Below are positions 11,146 through 23,789 of a stretch of DNA of 64,000 nucleotides, piece by piece (positions within the stretch are counted from its first letter, which is position 1; every line of letters begins with the position of its first letter). The stretch is from contig OX467086.1 of NCBI GenBank assembly GCA_950106755.1, positions 27,918,001 to 27,982,000 of the forward strand. Reading direction: 5' to 3'. The translations under genes and the position numbers were made by a program. The stretch comes from Climacium dendroides. Taxonomy: Eukaryota > Streptophyta > Bryopsida > Hypnales > Climaciaceae. The notes below the pieces were generated by a model. The model did not search any database. It was not told where the DNA came from and was given only the letters and a program-made list of their open reading frames with translations.

Positions 11146-12238
11146 GGTAAACCAGCCCATTGTGCAGAATGAGGAGTTTGACATCATCTTGTTGTTGAAA
11201 TTTTTCAATTTTTTTCCCACATTAGTACAAGTGTGAGAAATAGCAAGTGCAATTGAAATTAATTTTTTTTTGACAAAGTATGAATTCACTAAAAAATTCT
11301 GAAGTGTTCAGCCCAAAAGAGTCTATAGACTACCTTAAAATTTACAAAATCTGTAATGCTCATCTCACTACCTAATGCAGTCAAAATATTTTCTATTACA
11401 TAAGGCCAAAAAAGTCAATTTTTACAATGAACTTCACACTGAAAAATCAGAAGTTCTTAATGAGGTCAGTGTTCACTCCATTGCAGTCATGTAAGACATG
11501 CATTGTGGCCAGTGTTTTTCTTTGGGACCTGTGTCCCCCTTGTTGTCCTCATTACAGAGGCCAGTTTTTGGAGGGACGAAACCAGAGAGGTCAGATTTCT
11601 GACAATCTGGCGAAATTTCGCCAGGAAAAAAAACACTGATTGTGGTCCACATCTTACATACTCAAAAAAACACAACAATGGGTCATTTCCTAGGCGACCG
11701 CAATGGGCTGTTTTATCTTAACAAGTCGTGTAAGTTGTGCTTTGGTTTGTAATCCCTCTTAGCCCATATAGAATCCAATTTCTTTGTTTGGGTTGTTCTT
11801 TGACAACTCATAGTTCTATACAATCTAGTTGACTCCTCCTAATTAGAACATTGATTCCATTCTTGCAACTTGAGCCCAAAAGTGGACCAAAGATTTTTTT
11901 GGTACGTCAATTGTTGCTCTTGAGTGCTTTCTAAAATGTACTTGGTCCTTGATATTTGATCATTGGTTTTTTTTTGTTCAAAGTCAAACACATGGACAAT
12001 GATTTCCATCTCCTTGAGTACGTGTCCAAAATTCAATTCAAAACTAAAAATACAACATCAAATAGACAATGACTTTTTTCAAATATCTAAAATACAAACT
12101 ATGTTAATTAGACGAGCCCTTCCCAAATACAAGTTTGTACAAGCCCATTGTGGGCAAATTATTTCCTCTTATGATGTCCCATATATTTTCAAATTACACA
12201 TCACATCAGTTTGGGAAAGCCCATTGTAGACAACGATG
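11146..12238. other. No recognisable gene
   Basis: Overlapping frames on both strands at 11427-11721 share one moderately GC-rich patch but carry no domain. The rest is AT-rich with no repeat matched elsewhere in the window. Confidence 0.35.
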
Positions 12239-12795
12239 CTAAGATGGGTACCCCAAATGCACCTTTGATCCAAAACCACTATCATTACTTTGTGTACATC
12301 TCCAAAATCTATATGTACCAATCCGAAATGAACTAAAATTACCCTAGGTGATGGCCAAGTGATAGGAATTTTCAATTGAATCTTGTAGATTCAATTGATA
12401 TCTACATTGCTTGGGGGGAGGGGCTCTTTGTGGTGGTGGTTGGCACATGAGGAAGGGATTTGCTCTTCCACTTGTTCCTGACACAGATCCCCAAGGTGTG
12501 TAATTTCCGGACTTGTTAAGCTAAGTTGCCTTGGTTACTGTATTGTGTCAATCCAGTTGTGGCCCCTAAAGACCATATGTTTAAAAAAAATCAATATGTA
12601 CCTTAGTATATGTGAAAGAGCAGATTTCAAAACATCTACCAAATAAAACTTTGACCCTTTCATAACTTTTGCATACAATATCCAAATGAAGTGTTCTTTA
12701 GTGCGTTGGAACCTCCTTTCACTTGCCAACCCCCAAAAATATGATAGAAGTAGGAATCAGGCCCAGTGGCAAAAAGTGTCGGTTTGGACCCTGGA
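12239..12795 (-). mobile_element. MITE-like element, family M1, copy 3, with an internal insertion
   Basis: An inverted copy of the 3645-3939 element. The low-coordinate end CTAAGATGGGTACCCC is the family's distal terminus. CCTCCTTTCACTTGCCAAC near 12711 and AAAAAGTGTCGGTTT near 12772 match the proximal half. The two matching halves are separated by about 250 bp (roughly 12340-12600) absent from the other copies, so this copy seems to carry an insertion. The upper end is degraded and approximate. Confidence 0.45.
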
Positions 12796-13330
12796 CTGGA
12801 GTCACAGATTATTTCCCAATTAATTTGTCTGATCTTGAGAGTCTGTACGGTGGCAGTATGTGGATAGACACCAGCTCCGTGAAAAGCCCAATCACGACGT
12901 TGGCAACTGCAATATCCGCAAATTTCTTTTATCATAGGAAAGATCCTGAAAAACTCATATAGCAGCCTCGGGCTACAGCAGCCCTAAGCTTAAAGCGTAG
13001 TCACCATCCCTTCTACAAAACTTACTGTAGATTCTTGGTGGCTGCAGTGCTCGAGAAGGAACTCCAGGCCACTGACTTCCACGTAGAATTGTCGGGATAA
13101 GCATTTGCACATGGCCGGCTTCTTTTGATTAAACTATCTTCGGATCGATTCAGGTGGAGCCTTCGCTCTGGAGTTGTTGGAGTCAAACGGAGATTCATAC
13201 ATCCTGGCTGGTAGCATGCATGGTCGGGACACCGGAGGAGGAATAATAAACTATGAATTCTCCAAGTCAGTGTTGAAAATACTTTAGGTGGAAAAAAAAT
13301 AGGTGTGTTCAGTTTCCACAACTATTAGCA
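12796..13330. other. GC-richer island, unidentified
   Basis: Higher GC than the flanks, with short coding-like text on the plus strand (for example LVAAVLEKELQATDF around 13033-13080) broken by stops. Frames at 12723-12962 (plus) and 13022-13321 (minus) show no recognised domain. It could be a gene fragment carried in by a transposon or a decayed exon. Confidence 0.25.
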
Positions 13331-15400
13331 GCTCATGGACAGAGGCGGGTTACATTTTAGGTGAGAATCTATAGTGGAACGTTTTAGAAACAAAGTTGCA
13401 ATTACGTGTGGTTAGGACAAACTATCATTGATAAGATCTTTGGAATCTCTGAAAAAGTCTACTCTAGCAACCATGATGGTTTCATGATTGACAATCTTGT
13501 TCAACTTTGAATCCTTATTCCAACATTTATCCCTATTCCAACACTTTTCTCATAAATGATGGCCTTTCGACTTAATTTTAAATGCTTTAACAAGATTTTA
13601 TTATAGGTTTATACTTCTTTAAAATTTCGTTATAATTACCTTGCCTATGTGTTTGGAGGGTTGAATGTTATCTTTGACCATATTCTTAGAAAGATGAATA
13701 TTTATTTTTTGAATGATTTACAACTGTGAAACACCGTGAATGAAATTGACTAAATTTGGTTATAGAGTATTCCAAAGTTACTCTTAAAGGTCTTTGAAAA
13801 TATACGGCCTCTTGTTATGTGAGATGTGGTTTCCAAGACACAAAGGTCTAAATATGGATTGGAGATTTTCGTGAGGTCATAAAGGATAAATTCTATTTGA
13901 AGAGCTTTGAATTTTGACATTGTTGTGAAGTTTTCAAAATTCTTTACCCACATGAAATGAGAAAACAAGGTGGATTATAGTTCCAATCACTTTCCTAGGG
14001 TGTCAAAAATGACAAAAGTATCAAAATCCTTAAAAAAAAAATCTTTCGTGCACATGCAAGTCACGGTTGTGGCCATGCTATGTTTATGTAATAAGAATGT
14101 ATTAAGCAATTTACTACATCAATCATATGAGCTTAGGTGGCCTAGAACATCAAATATTTATTTCATACTGAAAGATTGAAGGGAAAGAGTTTGGTGAGTA
14201 AGTCTTGATTTTTGCCACAAGTGTCGGATGATTGCATGTGGAAACTGGAAACAACTTGTATTGTGTTTGTCGTCATCTTTATTCTGGCAACAACATTCAT
14301 CTACAATGACATGATCTTAATTCCATCAACAACAACATTGTTTCTTTATAAAATATGTTTAGAATCAATAAATAAGAATATATTGACTATAGAAATTTGA
14401 TATATAATAAGTTGCAAAATACAAAATATGTCTTTTAATTTTTTTTCCAAAGATTTGGAAATTTTACATTCCCATTTATGCAAACTCACATGTGTTATTA
14501 ATCTTGTTATTGGATCAACCAAAACATTGGTAAATGACATCAACAAAAAAGAATTTAGCATTGTTTTGGAAATGGTAATTTTAAAATATTTTTGACCAAA
14601 ATGCATCAAAGAACTTCATAACATTATTCATGTTTGTTGGAGTCCCTTTGTCTTCTCCAACATGTAAGGTGACCTTCATTTAAAGCAAATTAGTTTATAT
14701 GGTCTTTGTTTTAAGCTAAAAAATTATTAGGTACCTTGAAAAAGTAGATAACTCCTTTGGACTCTATCTAATTATCTAATATATAATAATATTTTTAGGA
14801 ATGATCAAACATCATAATTTCTTAAAATAATCAACCAATTATTGTATTGAAATACTTTAAGAAGAAAAGGACTTCTCCATAATTGCCAATCATTCTTTAT
14901 GGTTAAATATAATTCAAATTTTTCATTTATGGGTTTACTTAACAATCCAATAGTTACTATCCTATAGAAAATTGAAGCATGAAATTATGAATATCTAGCT
15001 AAAATTCACTAAAATTTTATTGAAAGTTGACAAATTTGTATTGTACATACCAAATTTTTTTAAAATAAAAAATCTCTAAAATTAGTGACCTCAACCAAAT
15101 TCTTAAAACCAACCCATCCCAATCATCAATAAAGAAAATGGAAAAATATGTTGATTTTAGTTCATGGGAACTTGCTCCCTTGTTGACTAAGTGCCCAGAT
15201 GCTAACCACTAGAATTCACACAGTACATCCACTTTTTTTATAACCCTTTTGCCAAGTACTGCAGTCCATAGGAAAAATTACATGTCGTTAAGTTTGCCTG
15301 AAATAAAAATGGAATGAAATAAAAAAAAATGAAAAAAAGTGAAAAGAAAAAGCAAAAAGTGGAAGTGAAAAGTAAAAAGTTTTGTCATCATTTACTATCC
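13331..15400. other. AT-rich intergenic DNA, no gene seen
   Basis: No domain-bearing frame, RNA gene or terminal repeat recognised. Short frames at 13970-14179, 14212-14400 and 14346-14609 look random. An A- and GAAAA-rich simple stretch lies at about 15307-15375. Confidence 0.45.
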
Positions 15401-17286
15401 CGAATTGCTTTTTACCCACGTTGTGGCCAGGGTGAAACGGACCGGCCAGGGAGGATTGACTCATGTATTGCCCCGTGGTTTTACCCTACAGAAAAATAAT
15501 AGTGCATTCCACCTTGTCCTTGGCCAAATAATCCTCCCCAATCAACTCTATGGATGATTGGATTTGATGAATGTCATATTGTCATGCGAGGTGGCCCATC
15601 CCCCCTTTTGGGGGCACCATGGACCAAATTGCACCATTTCAAAATAAATTTCTACTTTTTGCCCCCCAAAAGTAATATTTTTTTTCCAGAAATTTTCCAT
15701 TTCTATTAAAAATGTGGATGAAGTGGCCCAATTAGAATGAAAAAGTGCATGAATATAATTGAAAAGTGTTTTTTTTTCCCAAAGATGGATGAATGTAGAA
15801 ATACAATGCTTGACCATCGTGGCACTTTCTCCACAAGTAAACAAAGAGGGCTGGGCCCATCCATTCCACACAATTAGTGCATTCCAACAAGGAGTAACTT
15901 GCATCAATCCCCTTGCATCAATTCTGTCCGTGTTGTCCAATCTCATCTGCTTCTGGGAAGGACGCCATGCATGCTCTCCGAACTGAAGTTCTGCATCGAG
16001 GGCGGGAGCCCAAGCTGCTGATCAAGGCCACGTTTGTTTCGCTGCTCCGCAAGTTAAGCAAGCAAGGACCGGAAGTTAAGTCCCCTGGCCATGCAGGCTT
16101 GCAAACCTCCACCGTACCACAGATGCGAAGAGGAATGCACTTTGAATGCCCTCCGGCATTCCTGCAATTGGTCCAAGTCAACAGCAGAATAAACCCTTGA
16201 CGAAGGGAAAGGAATGACTGGAATTCATGTCTCCGTGCACGGCCCCACTCCATTGATGGAGTTGAAGAGCAACAAGCTGTAGACTACAGAAGAAGAATTG
16301 GAGCAGAAAGGCGCAACCACCTGGAAGCAGGGCACGTTGCCGTGGGTGACTGAAAAGCAAGCAAGCCCCCCTCAGGCACCCTAATAAATGCATAGAGAGG
16401 GACAGACAATAAATTTTAAACGCTTGTTGCACAGAATTCAACTACTGAACATGGAAATTCAGGGCAGAGATTCCGAAAACTCTGTAAATTCAACTGGGAT
16501 CTCTTCCAACTTTGACTTCGTTCGGTGCCGTATCTTCAGATGCCGTTTGGGGACCTCGGGTGCAAAAGTATTCTACAACGGTGACAAAGAGTGCTTCTCA
16601 TGTCTTGGGCAAGGGGAAATCGCGACCATCCGAAACGGAATCGATCGGACGGACCTCGGAAGGATTGGAGTGAGAGCCTTTTGATTTCAGTTGAGCTGCA
16701 TGGCGTGTGTCTTGACCTTCTCCTCCGTGAGGCAAAGCTGGGAAGCTGCCATCCCAAACAACAATACTCGCACGGCTCGCTTGTTTTCCGAGCCTGGCGT
16801 TGCGTGCCACCTGCAGGGAAGCTAAGCTAGTGTCCGCGACAAGCAGAACAGGCGCCAATCGTCTCGATCGTACCGCGCTACCTAGCTAGAGGTAGCTGCG
16901 CAGCCAGTCAAATTTGGGTGTACATGCATCATGGGAATGGTGCCTCCCGAGGTTTTGCTGTTGGTTTGGAACTTTGAGTCACGCAATTAATAGGCTGTTA
17001 TTCTGCTGTTTGTTGAAATCCTTGAACCAGAAATTTGGAGCACTGGAGTTTTAGGAGCATGGAGTAGATCGGGAGAGGGTTTGGGTCGGTCGAGGTTGGA
17101 GGCTCAAGATTGATTGCCATGGCGCTGGAGGGAGACGCTGCGGCGGGAGTAGTGCACGATCGAAGACGGTTATTATATCTCTTGCCAGGGAATGGGTGGC
17201 TCCACCATACCTGTTGATTTTTAATTTCGCAATTCGATGTTCGTGAGGAAATAATGTAAAGTTTCTCTCGACGTGACGTACAAGGG
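15401..17286. other. GC-richer region upstream of the F-box gene, no gene identified
   Basis: Base composition rises from about 15.4 kb up to the F-box gene. Frames on both strands (for example 15918-16253 minus, 16388-16684 plus) overlap and have no recognised domain, as expected from GC-rich non-coding DNA. It could hold a promoter, an upstream leader exon of the F-box gene or a non-coding transcript. Confidence 0.35.
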
Positions 17287-17295
17287 TATAATAAA
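17287..17295 (+). promoter_or_regulatory. Candidate TATA box of the F-box gene
   Basis: TATAATAAA lies 113 bases upstream of the chosen ATG at 17400. That spacing would give a leader of about 80 bases if transcription starts 30 or so bases downstream. The motif is common in AT-rich DNA, so this is a positional guess. Confidence 0.3.
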
Positions 17296-17399
17296 TGAGG
17301 CAATGACAGAGCCTGCAGCATTGATTAGTGTGTGTGCCCGACCCTAAACCCTCTTCTTGATCGAGCTGGCCCGTGAGGCATCTCTCATCCGGGTTTGCG

Positions 17400-19551
17400 A
17401 TGATTTCAGCGAGTGGATCTCATTCTTGGAAATTCGCAGTTGATCGGGCACTTGGCTGCAGCTATGGAGCTCTTGAAGTATCAAATCACGTAGAAGAGAG
17501 TGTTGGTTTGGTTCCAATGGAGAGCACCGTTCCAGTAGAGAGAATAGTCGTCAGAAATTCCGAAAGGGAGGGGATGGTGCTGCAGCCCACAGTAAGTATG
17601 GATCCTGCAATTTGGAGCAACCTGCCCTTCCACTTACTGGAAGCTGTTCTGGCTTGGCTTCCCATTTCCAGCCTGCTCAAGTTCCGCTGCGTTTGCAAGA
17701 GGTTCAATAACATCCTCTACTCCCCAAGCCTGAGGGATGTCTGTCGTAATCGTTGTCATCGTGAGGCAGCGTGGTACTTGTTCCGCGGGGAGGGTCGGGA
17801 GTGCGCCGCCTTCAACCCTGAGGCGGACAGCTGGTGCAAATTGCCTCTCGGATTCCTGCCAAGCTCCAAGGGCAGAGTTGTAGCCACTGCGGGTGGCTTG
17901 TTGTGTGTGCGCCAGGGTGACAAGATGACTGTGTGCAACCCTCTGAGCAAAGCTTGGCTGGAGCTTCCTCCGATCAAAAACTCTTGGAAATTCCCCATCG
18001 TTGGTACGTCATCTTGCGGACCTAATTTCTCACACTTTACGCAATCTGTATGTTTTGCAAGTAATGGGAACAACATGATGCATAGTGTGGCTCTGCAAGA
18101 TTAGCTTGGAGAGTGACCGGAGTTTCAAATAAAAACAGATTCAAAGCAAGGTCTAGGATACTATTTGAGTCATCTCCAACATTTTGACAAATGCAGAAGT
18201 GTGATGTTTAGATGACTTTTAGAGCAGTGGAGAGATCTTTAGATATATGAGCCAGATTTGCTCAAATTAAATTTATACGAATTTGTATGAAATTGCTATG
18301 TGATTTCAGATTGGGGGTGTTAGACCACCTCAAGGGACAGTTAAAATAGACATTTAGCCAAGTCACGCTTATATCACTTCTGATTGACGTGTATAATACA
18401 TGAGTTAGTATTGGGTCAGCATAGGTGCCTTATCGATTTTGGTATCCTCTTACTCTATATATGAGCATATCTTTTAATTTGGCCACGACAATTCAAGAAA
18501 AGTGCTCCTGAGAAACCAATTCAGACTCATTTGTTGCGACTTGAACTAAATCAATATTGATGCCATTTGGGGATGCGGAGCTGCACGCAGGAATGGTGAT
18601 GGACACGGAGTTGCAAGAGTACAAGGTTGTCGTGGCAGGGAGGAGCTCTACATGTAGCAAAAATCTTGTAACCGAAGTTTACAGTTCACAAACTAAAACT
18701 TGGAAAGACGTTGAGGATCACCCCATCCAACACCATTATCAGACAAGTGCGGTGTATTGCAACGGCTTCCTCTATAGTGCAGGTACTTACAAGATTAAGA
18801 TTTTTAGAACTTCTCAAGAGTATGCTTTCATCCACATGAATCTATAGTCACTCATTGACGCAGTCGATTTGGTACAATAATTTGCATATTGATTAGTATT
18901 TCGTCTACCCATAACATTAATCTAACTCCTTGATAAATTATTATAAATTGAATCACTCCTACCTGTAAATGTCACGCAGGATTTGACGGAATTCTAGCCT
19001 ATGACCTAGTGCAGGAGCAATGGATGAACATGAAAGGGCCTGCAATGCAAGATACACAACTCATGTTGCCACAAATCTGTGAGTGCAATGGATGTTTACT
19101 CATGGTAGAGGTTGAGAGTGAGCATTTTTTAATGACGCGCATCTCCATTTGGGCCATGCGGCAGCTCGATAACCAATGGTCTAAGCTCACCTCCATGCCG
19201 CAGAAAATTCTTGAAGATGTCATTAGCATTTCAGGTAGGTAATTCCTCCACAGTTGGCACTCGCTGTGGAAATAGCCCTTCGGTTGGTTGCATTTGATTG
19301 AATAGTAAGGATTGCTGTGGATCTCGAGTTCTCATTGAACCCTCGCCTTGTGCCACACTACAGGAACAAGACTGTTTACATACTTTGGGCATGGTGACCT
19401 CATTTGTTTCACGATTGCCAGACGACGAGTCTTGGTGTACAGTATGAGCCGACGAATGTGGAGATGGCTGCCGCGCTGCCCCTTTGTACAAGGCTTTGCT
19501 CGCCGCTTAACCACATTAGCGTACGAACCTCGAGTGGAAGCCCTAGTCTAA
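17400..19551 (+). CDS. F-box protein with a C-terminal kelch/propeller-type region
   Basis: Four exons fit one frame: 17400-18003, 18591-18782, 18980-19234 and 19364-19551, giving 412 aa. Donors are GTACGT, GTACTT and GTAGGT; each acceptor is CAG followed by G, and all three introns fall after the first base of a Gly codon (or its equivalent). The F-box is at about residues 71-110 (IWSNLPFHLLEAVLAWLPIS, then FRCVCKRFNNIL). After it comes a propeller-like region with GGLLCV, VCNPLSKAWLELPP, EYKVVVAG, TEVYSSQTKTW and AYDLVQEQW. F-box proteins of this plant type act as substrate receptors of SCF (Skp1-Cullin-F-box) ubiquitin ligases; the substrate here is unknown. An open frame starts at a GTG at 17373, but the first ATG is 17400. 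Exon-intron limits are my inference from frame and family alignment. Confidence 0.85.
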
Positions 19552-20853
19552 AATTTATAATTAGATACCACATTAGCACACACAATGTGAATACAGGTTG
19601 CACTAGTTCTGTAGGCTTAGTTCTTCAGTCATATGCGGGAAATTTTCGAGGAAAATGTGAAAACAAGTAATATGTAAACGAGAACTACTGTTGGCATAGA
19701 ATTAGACTCCAAAGACAAAGTCCCCTCCAAATTCAGACCTATTTGGTACCTAGGAGACATTACCAGCACAAAGAGCATGAACGCAGGACATTTAAATCGA
19801 GGCAGTTGAGAATTTTATCATGCAAGGCCTCTAATGGCACTGGGACGAATATCATTTGCATAGGAATTGTGCCCTCTTCAAAATGCCATTTACAGACGGC
19901 AACCACTAACAGTTTTTCTCGCTGTGAGGAACGAGTCCTTCTCTGCAGGTCTCGGGAAAACTGATCCGTTTAGAAAGTTAAAACTCCCCCTACAGTACTG
20001 TACTGTACATGGCCATGCCCTCACCAGGAGCTTCTGTGCATGGCGGGTTTTCAATACCTTCGAAGGGGGTACTCCAGATAATCAATTTCCCTTGACTTAT
20101 AACACCAGGAGGGAGTTATAATTGAGGTTTCCGGAGCTAACAACATAACCCTCTGTAAGGCTTCTCGCTGGGTCTTGTCCTCTCGTGCTAGTCAATTTGG
20201 CTGCATCCACAAAATTACAACCAAAACGTTAACAGTCAAATTCAGATTGTCCACAATTCCCCTGACCTGACATTCGCCAAAAGGAATCATCTTCGGCAAG
20301 GTTATTGCCACCCTAATTAGCAACTTGTTCCACCTTCACCTTGAAGATGGTACCAAAAGTCCTAAATATTTTTGGGACACTGACAAATCTTACTTTGAGG
20401 CATGTGCGAATGTAGTCATATTTTTCTGGTAATGGATACGATTTGTAATATACATTGAAATTTAAAAGTGGCTGCCCTTTAAAACACAAATCGTTCATTC
20501 GTAGGGGCTATGGGTATATGCTATCGACACACCCCAAAATTCATTGTTAAACCAAAGACCTTGAAGCATTTCCCTCATGAGAATTTCAATCTAAACCAAT
20601 AATCTCATGAAATATTCTATTATTTCCGTGGGCACCATTACATAGCTGATGCGTTTATCCATCTACTGAGGGTTAAGGAGTTTCTTTCATTGTATTTCCC
20701 TATTTACATTTCAAATATGCGCAAATGTCAAGTTGGAGTGGTTTCATATGTCATAGGGGTGGAAATTGCCTTCTCTTACTTGCATGAGAAGGAAAAACCA
20801 AGTAATTATCACAGATGAATTAACATCACAGACAGAATCTGATGCAAAATACC
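19552..20853. other. Convergent intergenic region between the F-box and DUF688 genes
   Basis: Contains the 3' flanks of two genes that point at each other. No further gene is supported; frames at 19743-20121 and 20313-20498 have no domain. Some of it should be 3' UTR of both genes. A clear AATAAA-type signal was not identified with confidence. Confidence 0.4.
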
Positions 20854-23789
20854 TTATTGAAACCGAAGTCCGCCGGGGACAGAGTGTAGTCTACATGGTA
20901 CAACAAATTGGACTCTCTTGATTTCACTTTTCGGGTGCGACGCCGGAACGCACACCTTGACAACATCTTCCTGAGAGCTCTTCGAATAGGAACCTGAAAG
21001 CAAGGAAACCAAGAACACTTGGTGAAAAGTTTTTGCACAAATTTTAACCAAATGAGTAGAACATGCAACATTAAGATTCTGTTTCATGTGCCCAATTTCA
21101 ACCAAATCACGAGGAGCAAGAGAAAACATACGAGGAATCGAGCTCGGACGCGCACGCGCACGCGCACTCGCATACGCCTGGTCTTCTTCCTGGTGATGCG
21201 ACCTGAAGGCTTCTTGTGCACATTCGTTTGCTTGGAAGAGAATTCCTGCAGTGGCGACAACAATTCTAGGGTCGCGGCGTACGCTGGAGACCAATCTCCC
21301 AAGTCCTCATGCAGGACTGCGGACGGCGCAAAGCGGCAATCTGTTTGGACGTTACTGTGGTCGATCCTAGAAATCAACTGCGAGGGCTTGCCCTCCAGAC
21401 GAGCAGCGAACTCTGAACTTCCCTGCTTCTCAAGTGAAGGCCGACCTGCGCTTTCAGAAGCAACGCCTTTGGAGCAGCAGATCCCAATCTCCGCATCTGG
21501 CTCTTCACGCCGTGGCTCCAAAACCTCCGGGCTCGAAATCGTCCCGAGCTTGGAATTATGTCCCTTCGATCTCATCCACCGCTTCCCGTTCTTGTAGAAT
21601 TTCACCAATACATTTCCGCTCTGTAGAGCTCCCTCTTGGTGCTTATCATTGTAGGACATACTATTGCAACGACTGTTTGCACGGAGCGGTGATGTGAGAC
21701 TTGATTCAGGGCTCATCGACTCAACGGAATCGAATGATGCATGGGAAGGAGAGCTGCAATGAGACAGAGACGATGCTATCGTCGCGGAAATGAGAGGCGC
21801 CTCATGCTCGGAGCATAGAGACGGGTTTGAAGATGGTCGGCTTCCATCGTCGGGACCGCATAAAATACTCGTCGGAGACGTTGGCCTTACTTTGCCGGAA
21901 ACTTGCGCGGGAAGCGTAGCTTGAGGAGCATTGCCTGCGCACTGCCTTCGAGTGTCTCCAATTCCAGCATTACCTACTGATTGACGCGACAAATTGTGAA
22001 GAGCAGCCCTGACCTCTCCGATCGACCTCGACTTAACCTTGACAGGGATTCTCTCTGAATAATCTCGAGCGGTCCTTTCAGAATTTGATTGAGTTCGGGG
22101 AAGCTTTACCGAAGACGAAGGTTTGAAGTGTGGGAGGGCGTCGGTCTCAATCATCGTCACATTGATGTTCCGGTTTCGCGGATCTTGCTTTGGCTGTGAT
22201 ATTGCGAGACGAGGAGGAAGCTGAAGAGCGCTTTGAGACTGATTTGTTGCAGATTCAGAATGTTTCTTTGGCTTACCCGGCTCCTTCTCCCATTGAAAAG
22301 GGACTGCTCCTTGTGTCTTGATGGGAGCCAATACAGGGGAGACGCATCCATCAGAGCCTTCCAGAAACCTCGCAGCCGACGGTGCAACAAAGTCGATCGC
22401 ATCCAAGAAATTTCCATCACTCGAGCTCCAACGGGAGCTTCTTTCCGCGGACGTTACCCTTTGGTAATACCTGTGGCTAGCCTTTCGCTCACTCGAAGCC
22501 AATGTCTCTGCTTTAGACTGCTGTCCACCTGCTTCGCTCGCATATTCATTGAGCAGAGCCTCGTCCATAGATTGTGCGGAACACCTCTCCATGGACTCAG
22601 ACATTGCATTCAGACTAAGCTTAGCACATGGACGCGACAATGTTTTCTCACCCGCTTCTACAAAAAATCGGGGTGGCAAAGCTCCTTCACCGGCTGAGTC
22701 TAAACTGAGTTTTGTAGAATGTCGTGACAATGCTCTTGCAGCCGCCCTCGGTGGATTGGTTACGTCTCTCGAGTGCGATGCATTTGAGGGATTGTTCTTC
22801 GGCTCAATCGTGCTGTGCGCGGGCTTGCTCAAGTCTCGGTGGTTGAAGGAGCGCTTCGCTTGCACGCAAGGCAGTTCCACCTCCTTTCCATACATTGATA
22901 TAACAGTTTCTTGGTTCGCATCCCTTAGGAGCGAACGCTCCTCTCTCTCGTCGTCCTTCCTCCGCGAATTAAAATCGACTGGATTCGAAGACCCAAATTG
23001 GAGCTCACATGTAACAGCCTGGCAGAACAGTTTAGGAGCTGTGATGGGACTCGGCGAGGACTCGAATTCACCTCGCCTGCAGGGAGACATGTATTTGTAC
23101 CGCGCTTTCGGCGAATTGTGCAAGAGCGACTCAGAGTTATTCCTCACCGGCGAAGAGTTCGTCATGATCTTGAACTCTCGCCATGGCGATCGTCCGGCAG
23201 TGGCTTTCTTGTCCACTAAAAGACACGGACTGTCCACACCAGCAGCCTTGGGATGAATCGGTGAGCAACGTGGCCACGTAGTTCGCGCCTTCTCTTTGTT
23301 GTTGACCATGGCATGAGACAAGCTTTCAATCTTCTTCACAGCATTGCTTACAGATTCGCGCCATGGAGATCCTAATGCTACAGGCTTCTGCCGCCCTGCG
23401 TTCGACAAAGTCAACTTCCCCCGCCTTCCTCCAAGGCGGTCGAGACCGGCTTCCGACTTCTCTTCCCAAAGCGCAAGAATATCACTGTCCTCTGACCGGA
23501 AGCTTCCATCGAAATTAACTGCCTTATTCTCGTTTCGCCACTGCAAGCTGCCCCACCTTAGGTTCTCAAGGTCTCGCCGCTCATTACCAATGCAGGATGA
23601 TGTGCTATGCCGAGCAGGATTCCAGCCTCTCGCCTCTTCAATGTCTGCCCTCTGCATGCGCAATAGCTGAGACTCAAAGTCTTCGAGTGTCACGCCTTCC
23701 ATGGGCGCATCGAAGTATTGAGGTGAATTCTGCAAATCTGCACTGCTGCCCCTCGATTTCAAGCCCACTCCTGCCTCTACACGGCTCAT
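20854..23789 (-). CDS. DUF688-like plant protein of unknown function
   Basis: Exon 1 runs 23789-21176 and exon 2 20993-20854, giving about 917 aa. The start ATG is at 23789. The hallmark is AVPFQWEKEPGKPK about 500 residues in, matching the VPF-WE--PGKPK motif of plant DUF688 proteins. Towards the C-terminus ENWSPAY-like text (LGDWSPAYAATLELLSP) resembles the acidic D-LS motif region of that family. The rest is Ser-, Arg- and Pro-rich and probably disordered, with no membrane span. The single open frame continues past the donor as an Arg-Val repeat and a hydrophobic tail; I reject that tail as intron. Donor choice is uncertain: GT at 21175 gives an ending in VPCRLHSVPGGLRFQ, while GT at 21167 opens another frame ending at 20826. 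I prefer the first because its end resembles the family's usual C-terminus. Function is not known. Confidence 0.75.
21144..21175. repeat. Alternating CG/CA simple repeat at the exon-intron junction
   Basis: Alternating purine-pyrimidine text (CGCACGCGCACGCGCACTCG and neighbours) spans the start of the intron of the DUF688-like gene. Such tracts change length easily, which could move or duplicate the splice donor. Confidence 0.6.

Noticed and set aside
17373..17399. Start of the F-box protein at 17373
   Set aside because: The codon there is GTG. The first in-frame ATG, at 17400, is the plausible start in a nuclear plant gene.
21084..21175. C-terminal tail of the 901-codon frame (Arg-Val repeat then hydrophobic segment) as part of the DUF688-like protein
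   Set aside because: It is translated intron: the Arg-Val repeat comes from a CG/CA simple repeat right after a GT donor, and a good acceptor with a family-like C-terminus follows at 20993.
22549..23256. 235-codon plus-strand frame
   Set aside because: It is the antisense shadow of the DUF688-like coding exon and has no domain of its own.
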